From: CAZBSE01 sp964610385
Lineage (GTDB): Bacteria > Actinomycetota > Humimicrobiia > Humimicrobiales > Humimicrobiaceae
Assembly: GCA_964610385.1 (NCBI GenBank)
Contig: CAZSXW010000002.1
Location: 257,382 to 321,381 of the forward strand
DNA length: 64,000 nt
Direction: 5' to 3'
This document shows positions 54,557-62,955 of the stretch, in pieces; position 1 is the first letter of the stretch; each line of letters begins with the position of its first letter. A program made the position numbers and the translations under genes. The notes beneath the pieces were generated by a model. The model saw only the letters and a program-made list of their open reading frames with translations. It ran no database searches and was not told where the DNA came from.

Positions 54557-55126
54557 TTAAAACTTTACCTTGACCGGACCTCTTGCCGAAGCTTCTTCAA
54601 TCTCAAAATAATCCCTCGGGGAAAAATGGAACATCCTGGCAAACATATTTCCGGGGAACGTCTGTATCCTGGTGTTGAATCTTAATACCATGTCATTGTA
54701 AAACTGCCTTGCAAAAGCGATATTGCTCTCAATCCCGTTAAGTTGGTCCATAAGTTTTGAGAAATGCTGATCCGCCTTCAGGTTAGGGTAATTCTCTGAA
54801 ACGGCAAACAATGACTTCAATGCGCCCGTTATCATATTTTCAGCTTCTGCCTGGGATTTTACATCCTTGGCATCAACACCCAGCTTTCTAGCATTGATGA
54901 CATTTTGAAGGGTCTCCCTTTCATGCTTGGCATAGCCCTTCACAGTCTCCACAAGATTTGGTATCAGGTCATACCTCTTTCTCAGCTGTACATCGATCTG
55001 GTGCCAGGAATTATCTACCGTATTTCTGAGCGACACCATCGAATTATAGATACCTATCACCGCTATGATCAGTATTAATACTATCCCCCCCAGCACTGCC
55101 AGGAGAGCTATAACACCTGGTAACAT
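54557..55126 (-). CDS. lemA: LemA family protein
   Basis: A 189-residue protein with one N-terminal membrane helix (about 5-28) and a helical domain carrying the LemA motif NSMVSLRNTVDNSWHQIDVQLRKRYDLIPNLVETVKGYAKHERETLQNVINAR, and NDMVLRFNTRIQTFPGNMFARMF near the end. The function is uncertain. It heads the lemA-htpX-pdxS run with an AGGAGGT ribosome-binding site. Confidence 0.93.
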   Translation of the reverse strand: MLPGVIALLAVLGGIVLILIIAVIGIYNSMVSLRNTVDNSWHQIDVQLRKRYDLIPNLVETVKGYAKHERETLQNVINARKLGVDAKDVKSQAEAENMITGALKSLFAVSENYPNLKADQHFSKLMDQLNGIESNIAFARQFYNDMVLRFNTRIQTFPGNMFARMFHFSPRDYFEIEEASARGPVKVKF

Positions 55127-55214
55127 AACTACCTCCTAATTAGTTTTTTATAAGTTAATCAATCCCGAAACAACATATTTTACATTTTATCCGGTCAAAA
55201 ATAAACAACTTAAA

Positions 55215-55223
55215 ATTATATCA
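55215..55223 (-). promoter_or_regulatory. Extended -10 promoter of the lemA-htpX-pdx run
   Basis: TGATATAAT on the minus strand is a perfect extended -10 (TGnTATAAT), about 90 bases before the lemA start codon. The -35 region is weak. Confidence 0.5.
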
Positions 55224-55286
55224 CATAACCGATTTTTATTTTATTTTCAGACTATGATTCAAACTGCTGAGACAGCTAATATTGTT

Positions 55287-55315
55287 TTTACACGAAAAAA
55301 GTTTTATGGTATATT
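55287..55315 (+). promoter_or_regulatory. Promoter of the EF-G-like gene
   Basis: TTTACA (55287-55292), 17 bases, then TATATT (55310-55315). The start would be near 55322, giving a leader of about 58 bases that ends in a GGGAGG ribosome-binding site before ATG at 55380. Confidence 0.5.
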
Positions 55316-55379
55316 TCTTCTATTGTCTTGACAGCTATTAAAACTATTAAACAAATCTTACACTTTTGGGAGGATCTTA

Positions 55380-57446
55380 ATGAATAGAAAAGTCATCGGC
55401 CTGGTCTCTGGCAACAGTGTTGGAAAAACCTCACTGGCGGAATGCTTTTTATATAATTCTAATACTACCGATAGGCTCGGCACTATTGAATCAAAAAATA
55501 CAGTCTCCGATTTTACTCCGCTTGAGACTAAAAAAGGATTCAGCATCAATTCCAGTATACTTAATTACAAATGGAAGGATTTTGAAATAAATCTTATCGA
55601 CTGCCCGGGTTATATGGATTTTATGGGCCAGACTCAGACCGCCCTTAAAGTTATAGACAGCGTGCTCCTTGTCATAGATGCAAAGTCAGGAGTACAGGCA
55701 CCTACTGAAATGGTAATAGAGCTTCTTAAAAGCAATCCCAAGCCAGTCTTCTGCATACTCAATAAACTGGATCTGGAAAACATAGATTATTTCAAACTTG
55801 TAGAGAGTATAAAAAAAGAATATGGATTAAACCTTGTCCCCATAACTGTCCCTGCTAACAGCGGAGAGGGTTTTTCTAAAATCATAGACATTCTGCAGAA
55901 TCAGGCATATGAGTATAAAGACAAAAACTTCAAGGGAAATAAAGCCAATGTCGATGAAAACATTAAAGATCAGATTGAAAGTCATCACAGCGAACTGGTG
56001 GAATCTATCGTGGAGACAGACGACGAACTGTTAAGTAAATATCTTGATGGGGAAAAGATAGACGATAAGAAGATCAATGACATTTTTAAAAAAGCAGTAG
56101 TAGCAAAGCAGGTAGTACCGACATTTGCGATATCATCGGGCAGGAATTTTGGAGTAGATATACTAATGGACTACATAAATGCACTTCTACCGTCAGCCCT
56201 TGATATTCCACCGGTCAAGACCAGAGAGATAGGAAAGGAATCCGAAGCTGAAATAAAACCTGCACCTGACGGTCCTGTCCTGGCATATGTTTTCAAAACT
56301 ATGGCGGACCCGTATATCGGGAAGCTATCCATTTTCAGAATCTTTTCCGGAACATTCAAGGTCAATTCCAGCTACTATCTTTCAAGCTCGCAGAAGACTT
56401 ATAAATTTTCCAACCTTTTCAAACTACAGGGAAAAAATCAGAGTGATATCAGTGAAGCTACCTGCGGAGATATTTTAGCGGTATCAAAAATAATGGATAT
56501 ATCAAATGATGATACTATTTCAACCCAGGAAAAGCCACTTCAAATACCCCCAGTCCAGTATTTCTCCCCCACTATGCCCAAAGCAGTCACACCAAAGAGT
56601 AAGGGAGATGAAGAAAAGATAAGCAACGGTATAGCCAAATTGATGCAGGAAGATCCAACCATCAGGCAGGAACTAAATCTTGAAGTACATCAAAACATAG
56701 TATGGGGTATGGGAGAGCTTCACCATTCCATCATAAAAGAAAAACTAAAGGAAAAATTTGACGTTGGCGTTGATATGAAGACACCTGATGTAGCATATAA
56801 AGAAACCATAAGAAAAGATGCCAAAGCCGAATATAAATATAAGAAGCAATCCGGCGGCAGGGGCCAGTACGGCCATGTATTCCTTGAGATAAAGCCAATG
56901 GAAAGCGGCGGAGGTTTTGAATTCAAAAACAGCATCTTCGGAGGGGCTATTCCCAAAGGTTATATACCGGGAGTCGAGAAAGGAGTGAAGGAAGCTCTTC
57001 AAAAGGGAGTAATGGCAGAATATCCGGTAGTGGACGTAAGCGTAAATCTTTATGATGGCTCGTTTCACAGTGTTGATTCATCAGAAATGGCCTTTAAGAT
57101 AGCAGGGTCAATGGCCTTTAAAAAAGCAATGCATGAAGCCTCACCGGTGATCCTTGAACCTATTATGGAACTGGAAATAACAGTACCCGAAAAGTATATG
57201 GGAGATATAATCGGAGATATAAACGCAAAAAGAGGAAAGATAATCTCAATGACTCCCACTGATAATAAAAAACAGATTATAAAAGCTTCTGTTCCTCAAT
57301 CCGAGACATTTAATTACACCATTGACCTTACATCCCTCACCCAGGGCAGAGGGCGGTTTACCCAGAAATTCCTGGCCTATGAAGAATTGCCCCCTAATCT
57401 AGCCCAGAAAGTCATTGAGGAAAGGAAAAGTAAGAAGGATGAATAA
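55380..57446 (+). CDS. Elongation factor G-like GTPase (FusA2/EF-G-2 type)
   Basis: A 688-residue translational GTPase with five EF-G-like domains. G1 is GNSVGKTS (11-18), G3 is DCPGY (74-78), and G4 is NKLD (128-131). The canonical EF-G has AHIDAGKT and DTPGH; the catalytic-loop His is Tyr here, as is usual in this paralogous group. Domain IV and V segments include YKYKKQSGGRGQYGHVFLEIKP and GDINAKRGKIISMTP. It stands alone, far from the rps/tuf operon. A role as a secondary or stress-adapted factor is inferred. Confidence 0.93.
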   Translation: MNRKVIGLVSGNSVGKTSLAECFLYNSNTTDRLGTIESKNTVSDFTPLETKKGFSINSSILNYKWKDFEINLIDCPGYMDFMGQTQTALKVIDSVLLVIDAKSGVQAPTEMVIELLKSNPKPVFCILNKLDLENIDYFKLVESIKKEYGLNLVPITVPANSGEGFSKIIDILQNQAYEYKDKNFKGNKANVDENIKDQIESHHSELVESIVETDDELLSKYLDGEKIDDKKINDIFKKAVVAKQVVPTFAISSGRNFGVDILMDYINALLPSALDIPPVKTREIGKESEAEIKPAPDGPVLAYVFKTMADPYIGKLSIFRIFSGTFKVNSSYYLSSSQKTYKFSNLFKLQGKNQSDISEATCGDILAVSKIMDISNDDTISTQEKPLQIPPVQYFSPTMPKAVTPKSKGDEEKISNGIAKLMQEDPTIRQELNLEVHQNIVWGMGELHHSIIKEKLKEKFDVGVDMKTPDVAYKETIRKDAKAEYKYKKQSGGRGQYGHVFLEIKPMESGGGFEFKNSIFGGAIPKGYIPGVEKGVKEALQKGVMAEYPVVDVSVNLYDGSFHSVDSSEMAFKIAGSMAFKKAMHEASPVILEPIMELEITVPEKYMGDIIGDINAKRGKIISMTPTDNKKQIIKASVPQSETFNYTIDLTSLTQGRGRFTQKFLAYEELPPNLAQKVIEERKSKKDE

Positions 57447-58686
57447 AAAAGTCCCTAAAAGAAGTAAATTCATACTGGATAAATTCCCCTATATCCTCTT
57501 TGGAACAATCTTTGTTATATCCATAATAATATTTCTTTCAGTCAGAAGCTGCCTGCCTCTTCCATTCTTTTCGGGAGTCACCAAAGAGACTGAGCAAGAG
57601 ACCGAATATACCCTGTATATATCTTCACCAATAAATAATAAGACCTTTAGTTTTGTCAACCAGAATGAAACCGTTCCAATAGAAATAAATGCAAAAGAGG
57701 TGGAAAGTACAGGTCACATAATAAAGGTGCTGGTGAACGATAACGAGATAAAAAAATTTACCATACCCCCTTACGAATACAACTGGAATCCGGAAGGCTC
57801 GGGAGAATATGAACTAGTAGCTCAACTTATAGATGATAATGGCAACATACTTAAAGAATCGAATACAGTGAATTTCACTGTACAGTATGAATTCGAATCT
57901 ACGGAAGAAACCAATATAGATGTCAATATCGAAGAAAAAGTAAATAGAATCCTGGGCCAGTCTAATTTTATAAGGAATCTCAATAATACTATACCTACCG
58001 GGACTCCTTTAATATGTTATAAATGTTACACTCCCCCTGTCATAGACGGTATCCTTCAGGAGTGGGGTAAGTTTTATAGTTTTTCAGATTTTTATCCCAC
58101 AATCATGAAAGAGAGTTACAACGGACCAGGAGATATCTCCGGTACATTTTACTCCTGCTGGGATGACGATAATTTTTACTTTGCAATTAGTGTATCGGAT
58201 GATTTAATCAGCCAGAATTATCAAGGAAATGAATTATTTAAAGGTGACAGTATTGCCATAGCATTCGATACAGAACTTGTAGAAGATATGTATACAACAA
58301 TCTATACCAGTGACGATTATTTGATTTATTTTTCACCCGGTAATTTTTCCAGTTCATCTCCTGAATCATATATAGGCTATCCTTCGTTATTTCCTACAGA
58401 TATTATAGTAAGATCTTCCAAGCCGACACCAAACACATATTTACTGGAAGCAAGTATTCCCTGGGATAAATTTATGAACTATACGCCTGCTGATGAAGAT
58501 GTACTCGGTTTTACTGTTTCTATATTTGATACTGATAATTTTCCAACAACAGGACCTACGACAGAATTAGTCATCTCTTCCTCTAAGGAATTCGACAAGA
58601 ACGATACTTCCATATTGGGTATCCTCATACTTCTAGATGCTGGTGATATACAGAGTGAAGAAGATACAGAAGAAAGCTCTGACTAA
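57439..58686 (+). CDS. Surface-anchored protein with an Ig-like domain and a family 9 carbohydrate-binding-like domain
   Basis: A 415-residue protein with an N-terminal signal-anchor helix (about 17-35). A bacterial Ig-like domain (about 60-150, 'SPINNKTFSFVNQNETVPIEINAKE', 'YEYNWNPEGSGEYELVAQLID') is followed by a C-terminal domain starting CYTPPVIDGILQEWG (about 195-405). The latter resembles family 9 carbohydrate-binding modules or DOMON-like domains found on extracellular enzymes and sensors, with SCWDDDNFYFAISVSDD and KGDSIAIAFDTE. No catalytic motif is seen. The ATG at 57439 is preferred over an upstream TTG because AGGAAAAG precedes it. It overlaps the EF-G-like gene by 8 bases. The ligand is unknown. 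Confidence 0.8.
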   Translation: MNKKVPKRSKFILDKFPYILFGTIFVISIIIFLSVRSCLPLPFFSGVTKETEQETEYTLYISSPINNKTFSFVNQNETVPIEINAKEVESTGHIIKVLVNDNEIKKFTIPPYEYNWNPEGSGEYELVAQLIDDNGNILKESNTVNFTVQYEFESTEETNIDVNIEEKVNRILGQSNFIRNLNNTIPTGTPLICYKCYTPPVIDGILQEWGKFYSFSDFYPTIMKESYNGPGDISGTFYSCWDDDNFYFAISVSDDLISQNYQGNELFKGDSIAIAFDTELVEDMYTTIYTSDDYLIYFSPGNFSSSSPESYIGYPSLFPTDIIVRSSKPTPNTYLLEASIPWDKFMNYTPADEDVLGFTVSIFDTDNFPTTGPTTELVISSSKEFDKNDTSILGILILLDAGDIQSEEDTEESSD

Positions 58687-58706
58687 TATAGTTCCTTGAT
58701 GCAATT

Positions 58707-59558
58707 TTAATTATTTTTATTCCCTTCGATAACCGTAATTGTATGCTCTATCAGACTAATATCTCCTGGATCTCCATGACCCGGTACTACTATTTCAGCA
58801 TTTTTATATTTTTCCATCACTTTTTCAAGCGATAACGGCCACTCCTCAATATTTCCATCTTTAGCATAACCGACTTTTTCAGCGTCTGATGATAAAACCA
58901 TACAACCACCAAAAAGTACCTTTTTACTTGGTATATAGACGACCAGATTATCATAAGTATGGGTTGGTCCAGGATAATATATTTCAACAGTTTCTTTGCC
59001 AAAATTTAATATTTGTTCATCGTTTATGTCAAAAACATGTGTAGGTTCGGCAAACTCAAAACTTGCATATTTATCAAGATACTTCTTGTCTTCTAAAGGA
59101 TCGAGCCATTCTTGCATTTCTGACATCGTTTCTTTACTTCTTGTCCTTAAAAGTTCACATGTCAATTGAGAACCGTATACTGGAATGTCATTCCTTATCA
59201 ATTCTGAATTGCCGCCCAAATTATCGATATGGAAACCCGTATTTATTTCTGTTATCTTCACTCCAGTCCCATATGCATCATAAAGCCAATCGAGTACACA
59301 TGCAGTAGCTTCAGGAGTATATGGGGTGTCGATCCAGACAAAATCTGAATTATCCATCCTTATCAACAAAGAATTACCAGGCCAGGGGTAACTATGAGTA
59401 ACCAGGAATATGTCTTTAGATATTTCCCGAAGACATAACTCATCTGTTAGATTTATTTCTATTAAGTCATTGCTTGCAGCTTTGCATGAAAACATTATGA
59501 GAAAGAAAAATAGCATAAGTATTATCAGATAGATTATAGGCTTTTTATTCCTTCTCAT
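58707..59558 (-). CDS. Metallo-beta-lactamase homologue, subclass B1-like lipoprotein with an altered zinc site
   Basis: A 283-residue protein with a lipobox-like LIMFSC (Cys25). It aligns with BcII-type B1 enzymes: INTGFHIDNLGGN (BcII HAHAD region), YPGPTHTYDNLVVYIP (His200), FGGCMVLS (Cys219) and VVPGHGDPGD (His261). His110, Asp112, His200, Cys219 and His261 are retained, but the first ligand His of the HxHxD motif (standard position 116) is Gly108. The neighbouring genes do not suggest antibiotic resistance, and substrate and activity are not known. It may be a beta-lactamase, a related hydrolase or an altered-metal variant. Confidence 0.85.
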   Translation of the reverse strand: MRRNKKPIIYLIILMLFFFLIMFSCKAASNDLIEINLTDELCLREISKDIFLVTHSYPWPGNSLLIRMDNSDFVWIDTPYTPEATACVLDWLYDAYGTGVKITEINTGFHIDNLGGNSELIRNDIPVYGSQLTCELLRTRSKETMSEMQEWLDPLEDKKYLDKYASFEFAEPTHVFDINDEQILNFGKETVEIYYPGPTHTYDNLVVYIPSKKVLFGGCMVLSSDAEKVGYAKDGNIEEWPLSLEKVMEKYKNAEIVVPGHGDPGDISLIEHTITVIEGNKNN

Positions 59559-59620
59559 AATTAATCAATATTTTAGCATATAGAATATTCCAAAGTAAAA
59601 AAATATAAAGATATCTCAAG

Positions 59621-59645
59621 AAATATACACTATTTAAACAGCTTA
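59621..59645. repeat. Imperfect direct repeat, copy 1
   Basis: This 25-base stretch (starting AAATATAC and ending GCTTA) matches the copy at 60035-60059 at 22 of 25 positions, in the same orientation. The two copies flank the truncated PD40 gene. Confidence 0.55.
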
Positions 59646-59719
59646 TTCTTACTTTGAAATAGCCAGATTAATAACATATAATCTTCTTAAAAACAAAATA
59701 TTAGTTATTGCAGGTGGAA

Positions 59720-59938
59720 ATGAAAAAAACATTATTATGGGTACTTGTTTCAATAATTATCGTATCGATGGTAGTAATTTTTAGCTTGAGTGGTTGTAAT
59801 AATATAAAAGGTAAGATCTCATTTACATCTGAACGGGATGGAAACAAGGAAATCTATATAATGAATGTAGATGGGTCCGGGCAGACAAACCTTACAAATA
59901 ATCCGTTAGTAGACGGATTACCTTGCTTTTCACCTTAA
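59720..59938 (+). pseudogene. Truncated PD40/TolB-like beta-propeller lipoprotein
   Basis: Only 72 residues: a lipoprotein signal (SLSGC, Cys about residue 26) and then a single PD40 repeat unit, ISFTSERDGNKEIYIMNVDGSGQTNLTNNPLVDGLPCFSP, before a TAA. Intact relatives have several propeller blades continuing from SPDG. The end falls exactly where the next blade should start, so this is a 3'-truncated remnant. The ATG at 59720 is preceded by an AGGTGG box. It lies between the two copies of a direct repeat and beside a recombinase gene. Confidence 0.75.
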
Positions 59939-60034
59939 GATGTTAAAGCACGTTTTAATAAAAATTTCTTAAAAATAATTCTTGTACTAAATAGAAAAAA
60001 TAAATTAGTGTAAGAACTGTAAGAATAACTTAAT

Positions 60035-60059
60035 AAATATACCCTATTTAACCGGCTTA
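60035..60059. repeat. Imperfect direct repeat, copy 2
   Basis: See copy 1 at 59621-59645; three mismatches in 25 bases. This copy overlaps the left arm of the inverted repeat that precedes the recombinase. Confidence 0.55.
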
Positions 60060-60096
60060 CATGAGAAAAAATAGTTTGAGTTAGCCTGTAAGCCGG
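60052..60096. repeat. Inverted repeat upstream of the tyrosine recombinase
   Basis: CCGGCTTAC (60052-60060) and GTAAGCCGG (60088-60096) are perfect 9-base inverted copies separated by 27 bases, 35 bases before the recombinase frame. It could be a terminator-like hairpin, a recombinase-binding site or an attachment-type site. Confidence 0.6.
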
Positions 60097-60130
60097 GAAC
60101 CATTCTGAACAGGATATAATTTCTTAGTTT

Positions 60131-61039
60131 GTGTTGCAAAAAGAGCAAGAAACAGATATGAGAAATTATATCGATAGCTTCCTTAGCTATATGAAAACTG
60201 AAAAAATGGCTTCTCCTACTACTATTTATGGCTACAATAAGGAAGTTAAAAAATTCATTGATTATCTATCTTCTATAAATATTTCAGACATAAACTTAAT
60301 TAGTACAAGAACTGTAAGACAGTATTTTTATTATGCTAAAGAAAATAGAAATCTTTGTCAGAGTTCAATATCAAAAATAATTGCAATAGTAAAAAGCTTT
60401 TTTAACTACCTTGAGGAAGAAGATATAATAACCAAAAACCCAACCAGAAAAATTAGAGTTCCTAAAAATGTATGCAGGATCCCATCAGTCATGTCCAAGT
60501 ATGAGGTAGATCTAATAATTAGATCTGTAGACTTTGCACCTTTAAGATGTAGAAAAAATAACACAAGAGATAAACTGGTACTATCCCTGCTCTACTATAC
60601 CGGTATAAGAAAAAGTGAGCTATTAAATTTAAACTGGATCGATATTAATCTATCAAAGAGTACTTTAATTATAAGGCGTGGTAAAGGAGGAAAGGATAGG
60701 TTAATTCCTCTTCATAAAGAAGTTACTAGACTACTTGATAAGTATTTAGATGAGAGGCTTCCCTTAAAAACAGAGGCACTTATAATTGGAGAGCAAGGCA
60801 AGAGAATGTGCAAGGGTAGCTTTGTATACCTTTTAAAAATGTATCTTACATTGTCCGGACTTAAGAGGAAGGGCTATACTGCACATAGCTTTAGACACAG
60901 TTTTGCTACTCACTTAGTTGAAGCTGGGGTTGACCTTTTTAAGGTTCAAAAGCTACTGGGTCATGCAAGCCTGGATACTACAAAAATTTATATTAATTTT
61001 AACAGTTCACAGATGGCGAAAGCAGTTGAGAGATTATAG
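60131..61039 (+). CDS. Tyrosine recombinase/integrase, XerC/XerD-like
   Basis: A 302-residue tyrosine recombinase. An N-terminal SAM-like core-binding domain (about 10-95, SFLSYMKTEKMASPTTIYGYNKEVKKF) is followed by a catalytic domain with an intact set: Arg in TGIRKSELLNL, Lys in RRGKGGKDRLIPL, His-x-x-Arg in HSFRHSFATHLVE, the second His in LLGHASLDTTKIY, and the nucleophile Tyr in TTKIYINF. The gene lies among accessory genes rather than near ruv or dif. The GTG at 60131 or the ATG at 60158 may be the start; neither has a strong ribosome-binding site. It may be a mobile-element integrase or a housekeeping Xer; context favours the former. Confidence 0.88.
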   Translation: MLQKEQETDMRNYIDSFLSYMKTEKMASPTTIYGYNKEVKKFIDYLSSINISDINLISTRTVRQYFYYAKENRNLCQSSISKIIAIVKSFFNYLEEEDIITKNPTRKIRVPKNVCRIPSVMSKYEVDLIIRSVDFAPLRCRKNNTRDKLVLSLLYYTGIRKSELLNLNWIDINLSKSTLIIRRGKGGKDRLIPLHKEVTRLLDKYLDERLPLKTEALIIGEQGKRMCKGSFVYLLKMYLTLSGLKRKGYTAHSFRHSFATHLVEAGVDLFKVQKLLGHASLDTTKIYINFNSSQMAKAVERL

Positions 61040-61401
61040 ACAAGGATGGCTAGCTATATCAGTCATAAAAAAGGTTAATGATAGGGTACCAATAAAACCA
61101 AAAATGATTTTATCCTAAGATAATTTACTTCCATATTTGAAACATTTCTAAAAATATTGGCCTCGTCTAATTTTTTAAAATTTGCAATAAACGAACCTTA
61201 AAATTTATCTTTTTAGTATTATCTCTGTTTAATCTCTAAGCTATGTTAATAAATTGTTAGTTTTATAATTTTTTAGTATTATTAAATAAATTAACACTAT
61301 AAGATAATTATCGAATAGTCACCCAAAATAGTAACCCTAAATAATGAAATTTGGAATCTGATTTTTGAAGATTTAATTATTAGTGTTATCCAGCTGTAAA
61401 T
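61040..61401. other. 362-base AT-rich spacer with short repeats
   Basis: No ORF is supported. It holds an exact 13-base direct repeat TTTTTAGTATTAT at 61210-61222 and 61270-61282, and an imperfect inverted repeat (AACACTA...ATAATTA at 61293-61310 with TAATTATTAGTGTT at 61374-61387). The flanking genes converge, so termination signals are expected here, but no clean GC-rich terminator is visible. Confidence 0.6.
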
Positions 61402-62955
61402 TTATAATATCATTTTTACAGAACTACCCTCATTCATTTTAGCTTCGTACATGAGTGAATCCGAACAATTAATCAAATCCTCTAAGGTCATTTCTTCTGA
61501 ATACTGGCAAATACCTATGCTCAAAGAAGTACCTTTAATATCTCTGATATTGAATTTTTCAATAATTCTATCAGCGATTTTTCTTGCTCTGCTGATATCT
61601 GAATCTGGCAAAAGTATTACAAACTCATCTCCACCATACCTTGTTATAATATCTATTCCTTGCCTTATATTCTCTTTAAAGACATCTACAGCTTCTTTGA
61701 GAAGTAAATCACCCTTTAAGTGGCCATAAGTGTCATTAAATCTTTTAAAACCATCTATATCAATCATCATTAATGTAAAAGGATTTTTATAACGGTGATA
61801 CTTCTTTATTTCCCCCGCCAGCTGTTCAAAGAAATATCTTCTGTTATAAGCTTTGGTGAGAAAATCTTTTATTGCTTTTTTTCTTAATCTTTCCTGCAAT
61901 ACCTTTTCCTTTGTAATATCCCTGAATACTGCTACCTTTGCAAGTATACTTTTTCTACTATCTAAAACAGGTGATAATCTAACATTATATGTTTTATTAT
62001 CACCATTAATATTACATGACAGTTCCATATCAAAATCTTCTATTTTACCGCTTTTAAGACCAGTAAAGAGCTTCTTTATTTGATTCTTATCTGTACTTGC
62101 TTTAAACATCTCTTTTTTTATAGCCTCGCTATCTAGATAATATTTGTTGGTCTTTATACCCTTATATAAGATATCCTGCATATGATTATTTATGCTTATT
62201 ATATTTCCTTTTGGGTCCGATACCATAATACAATCAGATGTAGTTCCAAATAATTGTCTTAATGTCATATTCTGGATACTCATCCTTAAACTTAAAATGC
62301 TCATAGCTATAAATATGTATAAAAAAGCCATCAGTAATGTATTTATGGAAACCTTAAGATTCAGTATTGATACAACCAGTTCTAAAGTAAATGTACCCAG
62401 AGTAAATATGACTACCCCTGAAAGCAGGAAATTATTTGATAGATTGGAACGGTTCATTCTTAAATTATTATGGATGCTCGATCCTATAAGATAAATACTT
62501 ATAAGTAAAAAAGGACCTAAACAAAATATGCCGATTATCATCATATATGGTATGTAAACTATAAAGCCAAAATTACCTCTAACGGATACAATTCCCTCAT
62601 TAAATGCCAGAAATATAAAAATGATTAAAGAAGGTAGGTAAAATAGAATCTTTATATATCTGTTTATACTGCTTATTTTATTTTCAAGAAAATCATTTAT
62701 AAAAATAAACAGGGCCGGACTAAACATCAATGCTCCAAATGTAGAAAGGTATGACCATATTGGTGCCGGTTCCGGATAATTCTTTAGAATGACAAAGAAA
62801 TTTGATACTGATATCACAACAACCGTTGCAGAAAAAATGATGAATGCAACAGATGATCTTTTATATGGGCTGTTAAAGATATTGTAAAGCCCAAAAAAGA
62901 CGGCAAACAAAAAAGTTGCTCCTGATATAATAGTAAATATGTTTATGTTATACAT
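61402..62955 (-). CDS. Diguanylate cyclase with a 7TM-like sensor and PAS domain
   Basis: A 517-residue membrane protein. Seven hydrophobic helices in residues 1-225 resemble the histidine kinase N-terminal 7TM region; a PAS-like domain (about 230-350, ending VAVFRDITKEKVLQERL) and a GGDEF domain follow. The active-site motif is GGDEF at 441-445. The usual inhibitory I-site RxxD five residues upstream reads QGID, so product feedback through that site is probably absent. It should synthesise c-di-GMP from GTP. It overlaps the HD-GYP remnant gene by 8 bases. Confidence 0.92.
   Translation of the reverse strand: MYNINIFTIISGATFLFAVFFGLYNIFNSPYKRSSVAFIIFSATVVVISVSNFFVILKNYPEPAPIWSYLSTFGALMFSPALFIFINDFLENKISSINRYIKILFYLPSLIIFIFLAFNEGIVSVRGNFGFIVYIPYMMIIGIFCLGPFLLISIYLIGSSIHNNLRMNRSNLSNNFLLSGVVIFTLGTFTLELVVSILNLKVSINTLLMAFLYIFIAMSILSLRMSIQNMTLRQLFGTTSDCIMVSDPKGNIISINNHMQDILYKGIKTNKYYLDSEAIKKEMFKASTDKNQIKKLFTGLKSGKIEDFDMELSCNINGDNKTYNVRLSPVLDSRKSILAKVAVFRDITKEKVLQERLRKKAIKDFLTKAYNRRYFFEQLAGEIKKYHRYKNPFTLMMIDIDGFKRFNDTYGHLKGDLLLKEAVDVFKENIRQGIDIITRYGGDEFVILLPDSDISRARKIADRIIEKFNIRDIKGTSLSIGICQYSEEMTLEDLINCSDSLMYEAKMNEGSSVKMIL

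Noticed and set aside
55380..57446. Degenerate EF-G because of the DCPGY motif
   Set aside because: Tyr in place of His in G3 is normal in the FusA2/EF-G-2 paralogue group, so this is a family trait, not decay.
60131..61039. Integron-type integrase with attC cassettes
   Set aside because: No repeated attC-like sites (GTTRRRY/RYYYAAC) or cassette array is present; one truncated gene and two repeats are not enough.
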